Assembly: GCA_017405525.1 (NCBI GenBank)
Contig: JAFRAH010000038.1
Coordinates: 1-64,000 of the forward strand
Length of the DNA stretch: 64,000 bases
Source of the DNA: Synergistaceae bacterium
Lineage (GTDB): Bacteria > Synergistota > Synergistia > Synergistales > Aminobacteriaceae
Reading direction: 5' to 3'
This document shows, in pieces, positions 42,629-50,888 of the stretch (the first letter of the stretch is position 1; each line of letters begins with the position of its first letter). The notes under the pieces were generated by a model that saw nothing but the letters and a program-made list of their open reading frames with translations, was not told where the DNA came from and ran no database searches. The position numbers were made by a program, and so were the translations under genes.

Positions 42629-42892
42629 CGGCTTGGGTTTGGTGTGCTATCATTCCTAAAATTTACAGGAGAACAGGCGGTAAAGTTCAGCGATGATTCT
42701 CACAAGTCCACAAAGATATTTAGTGTCCCCCCCCCCAGTCAGGTAATTTACGCGCTCAAATAACCCTTCACAACCAGCAAGACAATCACCCTCCATAATA
42801 CCACAAAATTATTCACGTTCATTTTTCGGCACCTTCAAGTTACGGGGTGCATGGCTGAATTTTTTTGTCCAGTATTAGGGAGGAACAATACA
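42629..42892 (+). other. Intergenic leader region of LRR gene
   Basis: The 264 bases hold no gene. Features seen are the C10 tract (42727-42736), weak -35/-10-like hexamers on either side of it (TTTAGT at 42719-42724 and TAATTT at 42744-42749, 19 bases apart) and GGGAGGAAC at 42878-42886 for the LRR gene. No terminator hairpin was found for recX. Confidence 0.5.
42727..42736 (+). repeat. Poly-C tract, 10 bases, upstream of LRR gene
   Basis: Ten consecutive C residues lie 156 bases before the LRR start codon, between weak promoter-like hexamers. Loss of two C would give a 17-base spacer. Confidence 0.9.
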
Positions 42893-44698
42893 ATGAAGAA
42901 ATACTCTGTACTTATTGCGCTCGCTATGATGCTTTCGGGAGCCTTGTGTGCTCATGCTGACGTTGGGATTAACCCGGACAACTTCCCTGATGAGGTCTTC
43001 GGGCCTTACCTCTTCACCTTCGACACTGACGGGGACGGCTCACTTAGTGATGCTGAGATTGCGGCGATCACTGATCTGGATATTCAGAGCAGGGGCATAA
43101 AGTCATTGGAGGGCATCAGGTACTTGACCAGCCTGAAGACGCTCGATTGCTCGTACAATATCATAACCAGCCTTGACGTTCACGGACTGACACAGCTTGA
43201 GAGTTTACGTTGTGGCGGGAATAACATTCAGAGCCTCAAAGCCTACGACTGCACAGCCCTGACGGCGATTGTCATTGACGGCAACCCATTGGGCTCAACT
43301 GACCTTCACGGTTGCACCGCGCTTACTGGCCTTAGCTGGCGGGAGAAGGGGATAACCGGGACGATTGACCTTCACGGATGCACTGCCCTCGTGAGCTTGA
43401 GCTGCCGGGAGAACACTATAACCAGCCTCGATGTTCATGGCTGTACGGCACTGACGGAGATTTGGTGCAGGAGCAACCAGCTTGTCGAACTCAACATTAC
43501 GGGGTGCAGTGCCCTTGTGGCTCTGAGTTGCCAGACCAGTTCGTCATCAGGGACTGACCACACTAACCACATAACCACGCTCGACCTTTCAGGGAAAAGC
43601 AGCCTTCGGGAGCTTTGGTGTGGACGCAACGGGATTACTGCCCTTGACCTCGCGGACTGCGTGGCCCTCGTGAGCTTGGACTGTTGCCGTAATCAGCTTG
43701 CCTCTCTGAACGTAGCTAGCTGTACTTCGCTTGAACACTTGGTCTGTGGGAGCAACGACATAAAGAGCCTGGACGTTACGCACAATACTGCGCTGACTCA
43801 CCTTGATGCTTGGGACTGCGGCCTCTCTGTAATTGACGTGTCGAAGAATATAAACCTTGAGTATTTGGAGCTTGGAGGGGAAACTGCGCACGTAAACACT
43901 CATAACCGCCTAACTACAATTGACGTGAGCAAAAACACAAAGCTGAAGTATTTTGCTGTAGACTGTAACCTTCTGACCGAGCTTGACGTTAGCAACCTCC
44001 CATTGCTGGAACAGCTCATGTTTCAGTACAACAACATCACAAGCATTGACCTCACCCACAACCCTGCACTGAGGGAGCTTTACTGCCATAGTAGCCACAT
44101 GACCAAGCTAGACCTGAGTACGAACACAGCACTAACTCTTCTCCGTTGTTACAGCAACGACATAGCAACCCTAGACCTCAGCCACAACCCCCTAATCTCC
44201 GACGTGGGGACATCAGGACTTAGTACAGAGCTCGCCAAACTGACGGTAATATATTCCCCTGGGACAATGCCATACCATACCGACATGAGGGACTACACCG
44301 GCAATGACTACACCGCCATAACCAGCGTCAAGGGCTACACATCAACAGGCTACGAGATACAGACATCGTTTGCGTCGGATGGCACGGCAAGTTTCCTGGC
44401 TCTCCCGGTCAAGGTCATCTACACCTACAGCACCGGCTATACTGGCTCGGCAGACATTGACGCAAGCCTTAAGGTTTCACTCATTCCTGACCCGGAAAAC
44501 TTCTTCTCGCCCCTCGTCTCAAGGGAAGTAGTAACGTCATCCATCGTTTCACGTGAGACCGTTACCGTTGTGTCGCGGGAGGTTGTTGTGTCCCATGAGG
44601 TCGAGTATGTCTCTACAGGAAGCAGTGGAGGTTGCAACAACGTATTCACGCCGATAATCATTGCAGTTTTTGCGGCATTCATATTCAGCAAGCGTTAA
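42893..44698 (+). CDS. Secreted leucine-rich repeat protein with Synergist-CTERM-like tail
   Basis: From the ATG at 42893 (GGGAGGAAC upstream) the product is 601 residues. It has a signal peptide (YSVLIALAMMLSGALCAHA), a calcium-loop-like FDTDGDGSLSDAEI, then about 17 leucine-rich repeats of 21-23 residues with the pattern L-x-C-x-x-N-x-I-T-x-L-D-V-x-x-C-T-A-L, a beta-domain (residues about 440-540), a low-complexity Val-Ser-Arg-Glu segment and the C-terminal sorting tail STGSSGGCNNVFTPIIIAVF followed by AAFIFSKR. Gly-Gly-Cys-Asn plus hydrophobic plus basic is the Synergist-CTERM arrangement, so the protein is probably anchored or processed at the surface. It likely binds host or microbial partners. 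Confidence 0.88.
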   Translation: MKKYSVLIALAMMLSGALCAHADVGINPDNFPDEVFGPYLFTFDTDGDGSLSDAEIAAITDLDIQSRGIKSLEGIRYLTSLKTLDCSYNIITSLDVHGLTQLESLRCGGNNIQSLKAYDCTALTAIVIDGNPLGSTDLHGCTALTGLSWREKGITGTIDLHGCTALVSLSCRENTITSLDVHGCTALTEIWCRSNQLVELNITGCSALVALSCQTSSSSGTDHTNHITTLDLSGKSSLRELWCGRNGITALDLADCVALVSLDCCRNQLASLNVASCTSLEHLVCGSNDIKSLDVTHNTALTHLDAWDCGLSVIDVSKNINLEYLELGGETAHVNTHNRLTTIDVSKNTKLKYFAVDCNLLTELDVSNLPLLEQLMFQYNNITSIDLTHNPALRELYCHSSHMTKLDLSTNTALTLLRCYSNDIATLDLSHNPLISDVGTSGLSTELAKLTVIYSPGTMPYHTDMRDYTGNDYTAITSVKGYTSTGYEIQTSFASDGTASFLALPVKVIYTYSTGYTGSADIDASLKVSLIPDPENFFSPLVSREVVTSSIVSRETVTVVSREVVVSHEVEYVSTGSSGGCNNVFTPIIIAVFAAFIFSKR

Positions 44699-44708
44699 GG
44701 CACAATAA

Positions 44709-44744
44709 ATCCCCCAGTCAGTTCATGGCCGGGGGATATTTTTT
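44709..44744. terminator. Bidirectional terminator between LRR and NMO genes
   Basis: ATCCCCC (44709-44715) pairs with GGGGGAT (44731-44737), followed on the plus strand by ATTTTTT. The convergent NMO gene stops just beyond. Confidence 0.8.
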
Positions 44745-44751
44745 CGTTCAC

Positions 44752-45858
44752 TTACTCGAAAAGCTCAGTGATTATGTCCTTCACATGCTCGATCTTGTGA
44801 GCTTTCACGACGTTGCTGCCACAGAAGAACAGCCCGGTCTCCCAGTTCCCTACCTGAGCGTCAACCAGTGCGGCGGCAATGCAGAATGTCTCCTTCGTCT
44901 TCCTGTAGCGGCAGTGAGTGAGGCAGTTCGCGAAACACGGCTTGCTCTCAACTTCACCCTCAAGGTACTTCGCCACAAACGGATTCTTTATCGCCCTTCC
45001 CGGCAATCCTGCGGGGCTGTGTATCAGGACGACATCATCAGGCCCGGCATCAATGTATGCCTGCTTGAACCTGTCAGACGCATCACCCTCGAACGTGCAG
45101 GCGAAACGTGTACCCATCTGAACGCCTGAAGCACCCAGCGCAAAGACCCGGTCAATGTCCCCCCTGTCCCAGATTCCTCCGGCGGCAATCACGGGTATAT
45201 CGCTCTTCATCTCGTCATGAACATAGCGCACGACATCAGGAATGGCATTCTCCAGCCTCAGCGCGGGATCGTAGACCTGCTCAATCGTCATTGCTCCGAG
45301 ATGCCCCCCTGCAGTTGCCGGCTCCTCGACAACGAACGCATCAGGCTGACGGTGATATTTCTTCTCCCAGTGGCGGGTGATTAGGCTTGCGGCTTTCGCT
45401 GATGACACTATGGGCACTAGCGCAACGTCAGGAAAATCCTTCGTGTAGTCCGGGAGCCTCAAGGGTAAACCTGCACCTGAGATGATGATATGTGCTCCTC
45501 CTTCGGCTGATGATCTAACCTGCCTGTCATAGTCAGTGAGTGCTACCATGCAGTTCACCGCTATTATTCCTTCGGGCCCGGCTATGCTCTTGGCCTTGGC
45601 GATGGCTTCCTTGATGACTATCTCATTGGCCTCAAAGTAGTTATGCTTCTCTATCTGGAACAGCGGGGAATTATGCGCAATCCCTACGCTGGCTATTGTT
45701 CCTATTGCTCCACACTTGGCGACATGACCGGCTAAATTCGGCCCGGATATATCGACCCCCATACCCCCCTGAATTAACGGATAACGGGGCTGGTACTTCC
45801 CTATTCGCAAGACAGGCAACGCTTCATTCAACTTTAGAGCACCTTCCTTAAATGGCAT
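44752..45858 (-). CDS. Nitronate monooxygenase / FMN-dependent oxidoreductase
   Basis: The 368-residue protein has the 2-nitropropane dioxygenase barrel: YPLIQGGMGVDISGPNLAGHVA, GIIAVNCMVAL, HIIISGAGLPLRLPD, VVEEPATAGGHLG with the catalytic His, and VIAAGGIWDRGDIDRVFALGASGVQMGTRFACT for FMN phosphate binding. A cysteine-rich C-terminal segment (CFANCLTHCRYRKTKETFC) is typical of the anaerobe branch, whose real reaction may be an enoyl reductase- or disulfide-type step rather than nitronate oxidation. It has no operon partner. Confidence 0.9.
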   Translation of the reverse strand: MPFKEGALKLNEALPVLRIGKYQPRYPLIQGGMGVDISGPNLAGHVAKCGAIGTIASVGIAHNSPLFQIEKHNYFEANEIVIKEAIAKAKSIAGPEGIIAVNCMVALTDYDRQVRSSAEGGAHIIISGAGLPLRLPDYTKDFPDVALVPIVSSAKAASLITRHWEKKYHRQPDAFVVEEPATAGGHLGAMTIEQVYDPALRLENAIPDVVRYVHDEMKSDIPVIAAGGIWDRGDIDRVFALGASGVQMGTRFACTFEGDASDRFKQAYIDAGPDDVVLIHSPAGLPGRAIKNPFVAKYLEGEVESKPCFANCLTHCRYRKTKETFCIAAALVDAQVGNWETGLFFCGSNVVKAHKIEHVKDIITELFE

Positions 45859-45915
45859 AGTTTTTTGTGAAGTATATCATGTGAAACCTGAAACACTCTA
45901 AGTTATTGAGCCTGT

Positions 45916-47304
45916 TTATACGCCCGGCAATGTTATAGTGAAACATGTACCTTCACCCTTCACGCTCTGAGCCGAAATTTTCCCACCATGAGCATCAACA
46001 GCCGCCTTCACGATGGCAAGACCTACACCACTCCCGCCCGTAACTCTTGCTCTGGACTCGTCAGCCCTGTAGAAACGCTCGAAGATGTTGGGCAGGTCTT
46101 CCGCTGAAATTCCGATGCCCGTATCTCTCACCTCAATTACTGCATCATCACCACGCCGGAATAGTCTCACGTTCACCTTCCCGCCCCTGTCAGTGTAGCG
46201 CAGGGCGTTCGACAAGAGATTATCGATGACGTGCCTGAACTTGTCGGGGTCAACCTCACATGAAGCCTCCTCAAGATCCGACGTTAGGGCAATACCTGAC
46301 TTCGCGAACATAGGGGTAAAGCTCTCAACCACAAGCGCAAGAAACTTCTTCATGTCCGTAACTTCAGGGTGTATCTCCAGAGCCTCCCCCTCAAGACGTG
46401 AAAGTGCCTCGACGTTCCCGATTAGGTCTCCGAGTCTCTTCAGGCCGTCAAGACAGAGTGAGAGCCTCTCAGGTGTTGGCTCAAGTATCCCGTCAGCAAT
46501 GGCCTCGATCTGCGTGCGTGTTACTGTGAGGGGTGTCCTCAGTTCGTGGGCAACGTCAACCATCAGGCGGCGGCGTAACTTCTCCTGTCCCGCCAATGAA
46601 CGCCCCAAGTCCTCAACCCCACGTGTCAGTGCGTCAAGCTCACGTATTCCCACAGGCCGGGCCTCCTCGTGAACGTCATAATCACCGCGTGAGATTCTCT
46701 TTGTGCGTTCAATGGCCTGTATGACCGGGCGGCTGAGTCTTCCTGCCACGAAATACCCAAGCCCGCAGGCAATGACTATCATGATGAATGCTCCCCTCAA
46801 GTTGTATTCTCTGAGGTAGTCGATGAATGAAGCCTCGTAGCGTCCTGAAGGTATCTTCCGCTCAATCTCAAGGCGGCCAATACTCACAGTGCGGCCAAGT
46901 GTTAGGGTTATGTGTTCGGTCTCGGTGTCAGAGTCATTATTGCTGTTGTCGTTCTGCTGTGTTCCGTGCCCACGTCTCGGCATCATTTGGGGCGGCTTGA
47001 GCGTGAATATCTCCCTCCCTTCAGCGTCAATCAGGGCGATAGTCATTCCTCCCCATTGCGGGGCAGGGTGGAGAATATCCATGACCCTCCTGCGTTTCCA
47101 GATGCCTCCTTCTTCGGCGTATAGCTTGGCCAGTGAGTCGCCCAAGTTGTTGATGTCTTCCTGCCGCCGCTGTATCTGGTATCTCCTGAAGGCATTAACG
47201 CTCATCATCACGCTCAAAGTAGGGACGACAATACCACCCAAGACAGCAAGGAGCACGTAGAGCACGAGGAAATGCGAACGGAGGGATCTATTTCTCATCG
47301 TCAA
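45916..47304 (-). CDS. Sensor histidine kinase (CpxA/BaeS-like layout)
   Basis: The 462-residue protein has a first membrane helix (FLVLYVLLAVLGGIVVPTLSVMMSV), a periplasmic domain of about 130 residues with a low-complexity Asn/Asp loop (QQNDNSNNDSDTETEH), a second helix (GAFIMIVIACGLGYFVAG), HAMP, a dimerisation helix with the phosphorylated His in DVAHELRTPLTV, and an ATPase domain with DNLLSNALRYT, DTGIGISAEDLPNIFERFY and GGSGVGLAIV. It probably senses envelope conditions. It overlaps the response regulator gene by 17 bases and is cotranscribed with it. Confidence 0.93.
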   Translation of the reverse strand: MTMRNRSLRSHFLVLYVLLAVLGGIVVPTLSVMMSVNAFRRYQIQRRQEDINNLGDSLAKLYAEEGGIWKRRRVMDILHPAPQWGGMTIALIDAEGREIFTLKPPQMMPRRGHGTQQNDNSNNDSDTETEHITLTLGRTVSIGRLEIERKIPSGRYEASFIDYLREYNLRGAFIMIVIACGLGYFVAGRLSRPVIQAIERTKRISRGDYDVHEEARPVGIRELDALTRGVEDLGRSLAGQEKLRRRLMVDVAHELRTPLTVTRTQIEAIADGILEPTPERLSLCLDGLKRLGDLIGNVEALSRLEGEALEIHPEVTDMKKFLALVVESFTPMFAKSGIALTSDLEEASCEVDPDKFRHVIDNLLSNALRYTDRGGKVNVRLFRRGDDAVIEVRDTGIGISAEDLPNIFERFYRADESRARVTGGSGVGLAIVKAAVDAHGGKISAQSVKGEGTCFTITLPGV

Positions 47305-47971
47305 ACCTGTAGCCGAAGCCGTAAATGGTTTTTATCCATCCGTTTTCGTGGCCGGGCTCGGCTAATTTTTTGCGCAGGTTCTTGATGTAGGTATCAATCG
47401 TACGGTCAAAGCCATCGTAATCATCTCCCAATGCTGAACGAATAATCTCTTCCCTCGACCATGTACGTATTGGCCTTGAGGCAAGCGTCGAGAATATGAG
47501 GAATTCGCTTTTTGTTACTGGTACGGGCTTACCGTCCTTGCGAATTTCGACACGCTCCGGGTCAATCTCTATTCTCCCGTCAGCACACAAACCTGATGCT
47601 ACGTTGTCCCTTGTTGCGGCAGGTCTGAGCTGTGCGCGTATTCTTGCCATGAGGACGCGGGGACTGAAGGGTTTTGCGACGTAGTCATTTGCGCCGGTGT
47701 CGAGGCCATAAACCACATCGGACTCGCCTGATTTTGCCGTGAGCATGATTATGGGGACGCTGGATTTTTCGCGTATCCTCCTGCAGACCTCCTCCCCTGA
47801 AAGTTTCGGGAGCATCAAATCCAGAATGACGAGGGAAATATCTTCATGCTCGAAAATCTCAAGTGCCTTCATTCCGTCGGGGGCAATAACTGTGTCATAG
47901 CCGTCCCTTTTTGCGTAGGCACTTACAACCTCGGCGATTGATGCCTCATCTTCAACGATCAAAATCTTCAT
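47288..47971 (-). CDS. OmpR/PhoB family response regulator
   Basis: The 227-residue protein has a receiver domain with acidic pocket (KILIVEDEAS), phosphorylated Asp in LVILDLMLPKLSGEE and Lys in YVAKPFSP, followed by a winged-helix DNA-binding domain (LASRPIRTWSREEIIRSALG, TIDTYIKNLRKKL). Partner of the kinase that follows it. It is divergent from three small exported low-complexity protein genes; the shared 101-base gap contains direct repeats that could be its binding site. Confidence 0.94.
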   Translation of the reverse strand: MKILIVEDEASIAEVVSAYAKRDGYDTVIAPDGMKALEIFEHEDISLVILDLMLPKLSGEEVCRRIREKSSVPIIMLTAKSGESDVVYGLDTGANDYVAKPFSPRVLMARIRAQLRPAATRDNVASGLCADGRIEIDPERVEIRKDGKPVPVTKSEFLIFSTLASRPIRTWSREEIIRSALGDDYDGFDRTIDTYIKNLRKKLAEPGHENGWIKTIYGFGYRFDDEK

Positions 47972-48010
47972 GGGTAAATCACTTCTCCTTCACGGAAATT
48001 TTACATTGAT

Positions 48011-48032
48011 TTCACGCTGAGTTCATATTCAG
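48011..48032 (+). promoter_or_regulatory. Direct repeat, possible response-regulator site
   Basis: TTCACGCTGAG (48011-48021) and TTCATATTCAG (48022-48032) are tandem 11-base units sharing TTCA at the start and AG at the end. Eleven-base spacing is what OmpR-family dimers use. They lie 40-60 bases before the first secreted-protein gene, with TATTCT (48038-48043) as a possible -10. Binding is inferred. Confidence 0.35.
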
Positions 48033-48072
48033 GGGGTATTCTATCAGCGTTGAAACAAGGAGGTAAAGACAA

Positions 48073-48501
48073 ATGAAGACGACAAAGAAAATCACAGCGG
48101 CACTCATGGCAATAACAGCAGGAAGCGTTTTCTTGGGAGCAATGCCCGCAAAGGCAGGAGGTATAGAGCTCGACAGGGTAGATATAACGTTCAGACGGGA
48201 CAATGACAGCTCATATAGCGATTACGGAGGGTACTACGGAAGGCAGGAAAGGGACATGCCGCCGCCTCCCCCTCCCGGAAGAGATCACGGAGGCCCTAGA
48301 GGACACAGGCCGCCCCCTCCAGACAGAGGCCCCGGAGGACACTGGGACAGACCACCTCACGGAGGACCCAGAGCAGGAGGACCCGGACCAGGTGGCCCCA
48401 GACCAGAAGGCCCTAGACCCGGAGGCCCCGGCCCAAGAGAGCCACAAAGACCCGGACCAGGTGGACCCGGACCAAGAGGACCAAGAGGCCCACGCCCGTA
48501 A
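48073..48501 (+). CDS. Exported Gly/Pro/Arg-rich low-complexity protein
   Basis: I do not recognise a family. The 142-residue protein has a clear Sec signal peptide (MKTTKKITAALMAITAGSVF then cleavage near AMPAKAG). About 30 ordinary residues (IELDRVDITFRRDNDSSYSD) follow, then a tail made almost only of Gly, Pro and Arg, with GGPRPEGPRPGGPGP-type units. Such a tail is disordered and basic and could bind LPS, nucleic acid or peptidoglycan. AAGGAGG precedes the ATG. It is the first of three consecutive genes divergent from the two-component system. Frame is supported by the signal peptide. Confidence 0.75.
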   Translation: MKTTKKITAALMAITAGSVFLGAMPAKAGGIELDRVDITFRRDNDSSYSDYGGYYGRQERDMPPPPPPGRDHGGPRGHRPPPPDRGPGGHWDRPPHGGPRAGGPGPGGPRPEGPRPGGPGPREPQRPGPGGPGPRGPRGPRP

Positions 48502-48524
48502 AACAGGAAGGAGAGTTACACAGA

Positions 48525-48863
48525 ATGAGGAAGGCATTAACGGCAGGTATAGTTCTGGCAGGAGTACTCAGCGTTTCAGGGATGGCACTCGCTGAAGGCA
48601 ACATCAAGGCAGCAATCCCCGAAGCAAGGAACACAGCGGCAAAGGCACAAGTACAGAAGCCCCGTCCTCCCGAACCCCCCGAAGGTTTTGACGGGAAGCG
48701 TCCCCCGATGATGAGCCGGGACATGAACGGACAACGTCCCCCCATGCCGCCCGACGGGAAACGCCCACCAAGAATGAGCGGAGACAAGAGGCCGCCTATG
48801 CCCCCGCGTTCAGGAGACAGGAGACCGCCAGAATTTGACGGACAGCCTAGAAGAAGCAACTAA
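48525..48863 (+). CDS. Exported Arg-Pro-Pro-Met repeat protein
   Basis: No known family. The 112-residue protein has a Sec signal peptide (RKALTAGIVLAGVLSVSGMALA) and a mature part with repeated R-P-P-M/R/E units (GKRPPMM, GQRPPMP, GKRPPRM, DKRPPMP, DRRPPEF), each about 11 residues apart. It resembles neither SpyP nor known chaperones in fold, but its composition matches the neighbouring genes. GGAGAG precedes the ATG, 23 bases after the previous stop. Confidence 0.72.
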   Translation: MRKALTAGIVLAGVLSVSGMALAEGNIKAAIPEARNTAAKAQVQKPRPPEPPEGFDGKRPPMMSRDMNGQRPPMPPDGKRPPRMSGDKRPPMPPRSGDRRPPEFDGQPRRSN

Positions 48864-48886
48864 CACAAAAAGGAGTAAACATAAAC

Positions 48887-49423
48887 ATGAAGAAGACAAT
48901 AGCAATCATCAGCGTAGTATGTGTAGTATTAGCGGCAGGGACAGCACTCGCCCAGTCAAGAGCCTTCAGACCCCAGCAGATGCCCCTGAACGTCCAGGAG
49001 TTCAGAGGCCCGCACGGAATGTTCCCGGCATCAGGAGATTTTCGCCCGGACTTCAGGCGTGAGGCACCCGGCGCAAGAGACTTCAGGCCCGGCCATGATG
49101 AGGGACGTATGCCCTGCAGGCGTGAGGAGTTCGGACGTAGAGGCCCGGCATTCACACCAGACATGCCCAAGGAGATACGGGAAAAGGCCGCAGAGCTCGC
49201 AAAGTTACGTGTTGACCTTGAGGAGGCAATGACCAGCAAGCCCGTGAACAAGGAGAAGGCACTTGAGGCATTCGCAGAGATCCAGAAGGTTAGGCAGGAA
49301 ATAGAGGCATGGAGATTCAAGCAGAAGCTCGAACGTATCGAGGCATTCCAGAAACAGCGGGAGCTCAATCGCAACGTTCCCCCAGCACCGCCCGCACCAA
49401 AGCCCGAAGCTCCCATAGAGTAG
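48887..49423 (+). CDS. Exported Spy/CpxP-like protein with Arg/Pro-rich N-terminal part
   Basis: The 178-residue protein has a Sec signal peptide (TIAIISVVCVVLAAGTALAQ), an Arg/Phe/Pro-rich region to residue about 85, and a helical region of about 80 residues (PDMPKEIREKAAELAKLRVDLE, EIQKVRQEIEAWRFKQKLE) shaped like Spy/CpxP/ZraP periplasmic chaperones with their paired helices; the exact L-T-x-x-Q motif is not obvious. It is third in the set divergent from the two-component system, the usual place for such sensor-linked chaperones. A terminator follows. Confidence 0.75.
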   Translation: MKKTIAIISVVCVVLAAGTALAQSRAFRPQQMPLNVQEFRGPHGMFPASGDFRPDFRREAPGARDFRPGHDEGRMPCRREEFGRRGPAFTPDMPKEIREKAAELAKLRVDLEEAMTSKPVNKEKALEAFAEIQKVRQEIEAWRFKQKLERIEAFQKQRELNRNVPPAPPAPKPEAPIE

Positions 49424-49436
49424 GCACATAACCCCT

Positions 49437-49468
49437 CCCCCGGTTGACGACATGGCCGGGGGTTTTTT
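49437..49468. terminator. Terminator after the exported-protein operon
   Basis: CCCCCGG (49437-49443) pairs perfectly with CCGGGGG (49456-49462), followed by TTTTTT. The convergent protease gene ends a few bases further. Confidence 0.88.
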
Positions 49469-49475
49469 GTTGGCG

Positions 49476-50777
49476 TTAACGTGAGACGGTGAAGGTCTTG
49501 ATGCACGCGTTGGCTTGAATTTCCGCGCCGTCTGTCCAAGTTCTTCCGTCCTGAGAGAACCAGCTTTCCCGCCCATGAACTTCCGCATTCTCCGAGTAAT
49601 CTTTCACTTTCGCCTCAACAGGCATATATCCCCCCGTCAATTTCAGGACAACCGAGAAATATTCTCCCTTCTTCATGCTGACAGTCTCAGGAAGATTCAC
49701 GGTGTGGTAGCCTGCGTATTCCTGCGTCCCCTTCAGCGTGGCAATGAGTTTCCCGGTTGATGGGTTTGATGGGTAGTTCATGCCGTGAGAGTAAACGTAG
49801 AGCTCATAGCCTGAATTGTTCGCGACTGTGTAGAATGCCGCCTCCTTTAGGTGCTCCCTGTCGCCTCCAATCCTGAACGTGTTAGCCCCCCATGAGTAGC
49901 TCAGAGCCCGGCAATATCCCAAGTCATCATAGCCGTAATGCCTCAGCCTTGGGTTGTTCCGTTCGGCAATGAAGGCCGTACCTCCTACCGTGAACTGCTC
50001 GTAGGACATCCAGAAATAACCGCCGTTTGTCCCTCGTGTTGTGCCCCATGAATTTTTGACGAGCCACGCACCGTTACGTGATGGTTTAGGGGTGGTGAAG
50101 TTGTCGCGGGAAAAATCATCGTCCCACCCTGCAAGAAGGACAACGTGATTTGTGTTCTTGCCGTGTGAATTGTCGTAGTAGGTGTAGTACTTGCCCTTAG
50201 TGTGGTAACTGTTGAGGTCGCTGTACATGCTCACGACTATAGCCCCGTGTGTCATGATGAGCTTCTTGCGGTTGTTGTCGTCGAGTGCCTGAGTGCCTGA
50301 GAGGAAGTAGGCATCCCTGAGCCTCATTGAACGCCTGAAACTTTCGGGGGATTTTTTCGCCAGTGCCTTCTTCTGCGAGTCAGTGAGTGTCGTGGAGTAT
50401 GGCAGGTTCTTTTCGTCCGTTGGGCCTGAGAGCCTCGACATCAGAGCTACGGGCATGAACGCATTACCTTCAAGGCTGAGAGTTCCTGACTTTATGCGCG
50501 AGGTGAAGTTCCGGGAGTTCTCCGGGTCTCTGTAGCAGTAGAACGCTATCTGCATGTCCGAGAGGTCGGGGATTTTGCCGCCGGTATTGAGGCCTTGAGT
50601 GAGGTAGCTGCTCTCCATTGCTCCCACTGCCGCGAATGCCCAGCAAGGTCCGGGGATTCCCTGGTTCTTGACGCTGGTGATCCGTCCGTAGTCCCGGAGG
50701 TCATAGCGTGATGGAAGAGCATAGCACTCACTCGCTGAGAGCAACATAAATGTGATGACTGCGATAAATTTTCTCAT
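49476..50777 (-). CDS. Exported C1 (papain) family cysteine protease
   Basis: The 433-residue protein has a signal peptide (FIAVITFMLLSASECYA), then the papain-type domain starting PSRYDLRDYGRITSVKNQG. The catalytic Cys is in IPGPCWAFAAVGAMESSY, His in NHVVLLAGWDD and Asn in WLVKNSWGTTRG. The C-terminal third (residues about 290-430) is a beta-rich lectin-like domain seen in gut-bacterial relatives. It is probably a periplasmic or surface protease. No prodomain of the eukaryotic type is present. It is a single gene. Confidence 0.92.
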   Translation of the reverse strand: MRKFIAVITFMLLSASECYALPSRYDLRDYGRITSVKNQGIPGPCWAFAAVGAMESSYLTQGLNTGGKIPDLSDMQIAFYCYRDPENSRNFTSRIKSGTLSLEGNAFMPVALMSRLSGPTDEKNLPYSTTLTDSQKKALAKKSPESFRRSMRLRDAYFLSGTQALDDNNRKKLIMTHGAIVVSMYSDLNSYHTKGKYYTYYDNSHGKNTNHVVLLAGWDDDFSRDNFTTPKPSRNGAWLVKNSWGTTRGTNGGYFWMSYEQFTVGGTAFIAERNNPRLRHYGYDDLGYCRALSYSWGANTFRIGGDREHLKEAAFYTVANNSGYELYVYSHGMNYPSNPSTGKLIATLKGTQEYAGYHTVNLPETVSMKKGEYFSVVLKLTGGYMPVEAKVKDYSENAEVHGRESWFSQDGRTWTDGAEIQANACIKTFTVSR

Positions 50778-50888
50778 GTATAATCAGCTCCGTAATTCCA
50801 GAATGATTTATTCTACACTGAAGGAAAGGCTCACTAACAGAGAGCAACAAGTTGTAACAATCTTAACTATTTTGTGAAAGGAGGTGTG

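Noticed and set aside
48203-48595. Overlapping plus-strand open frame across the first two exported-protein genes
   Set aside because: A shadow of the GC-rich repetitive sequence; it lacks the signal peptides seen in the true frames and spans two genes.
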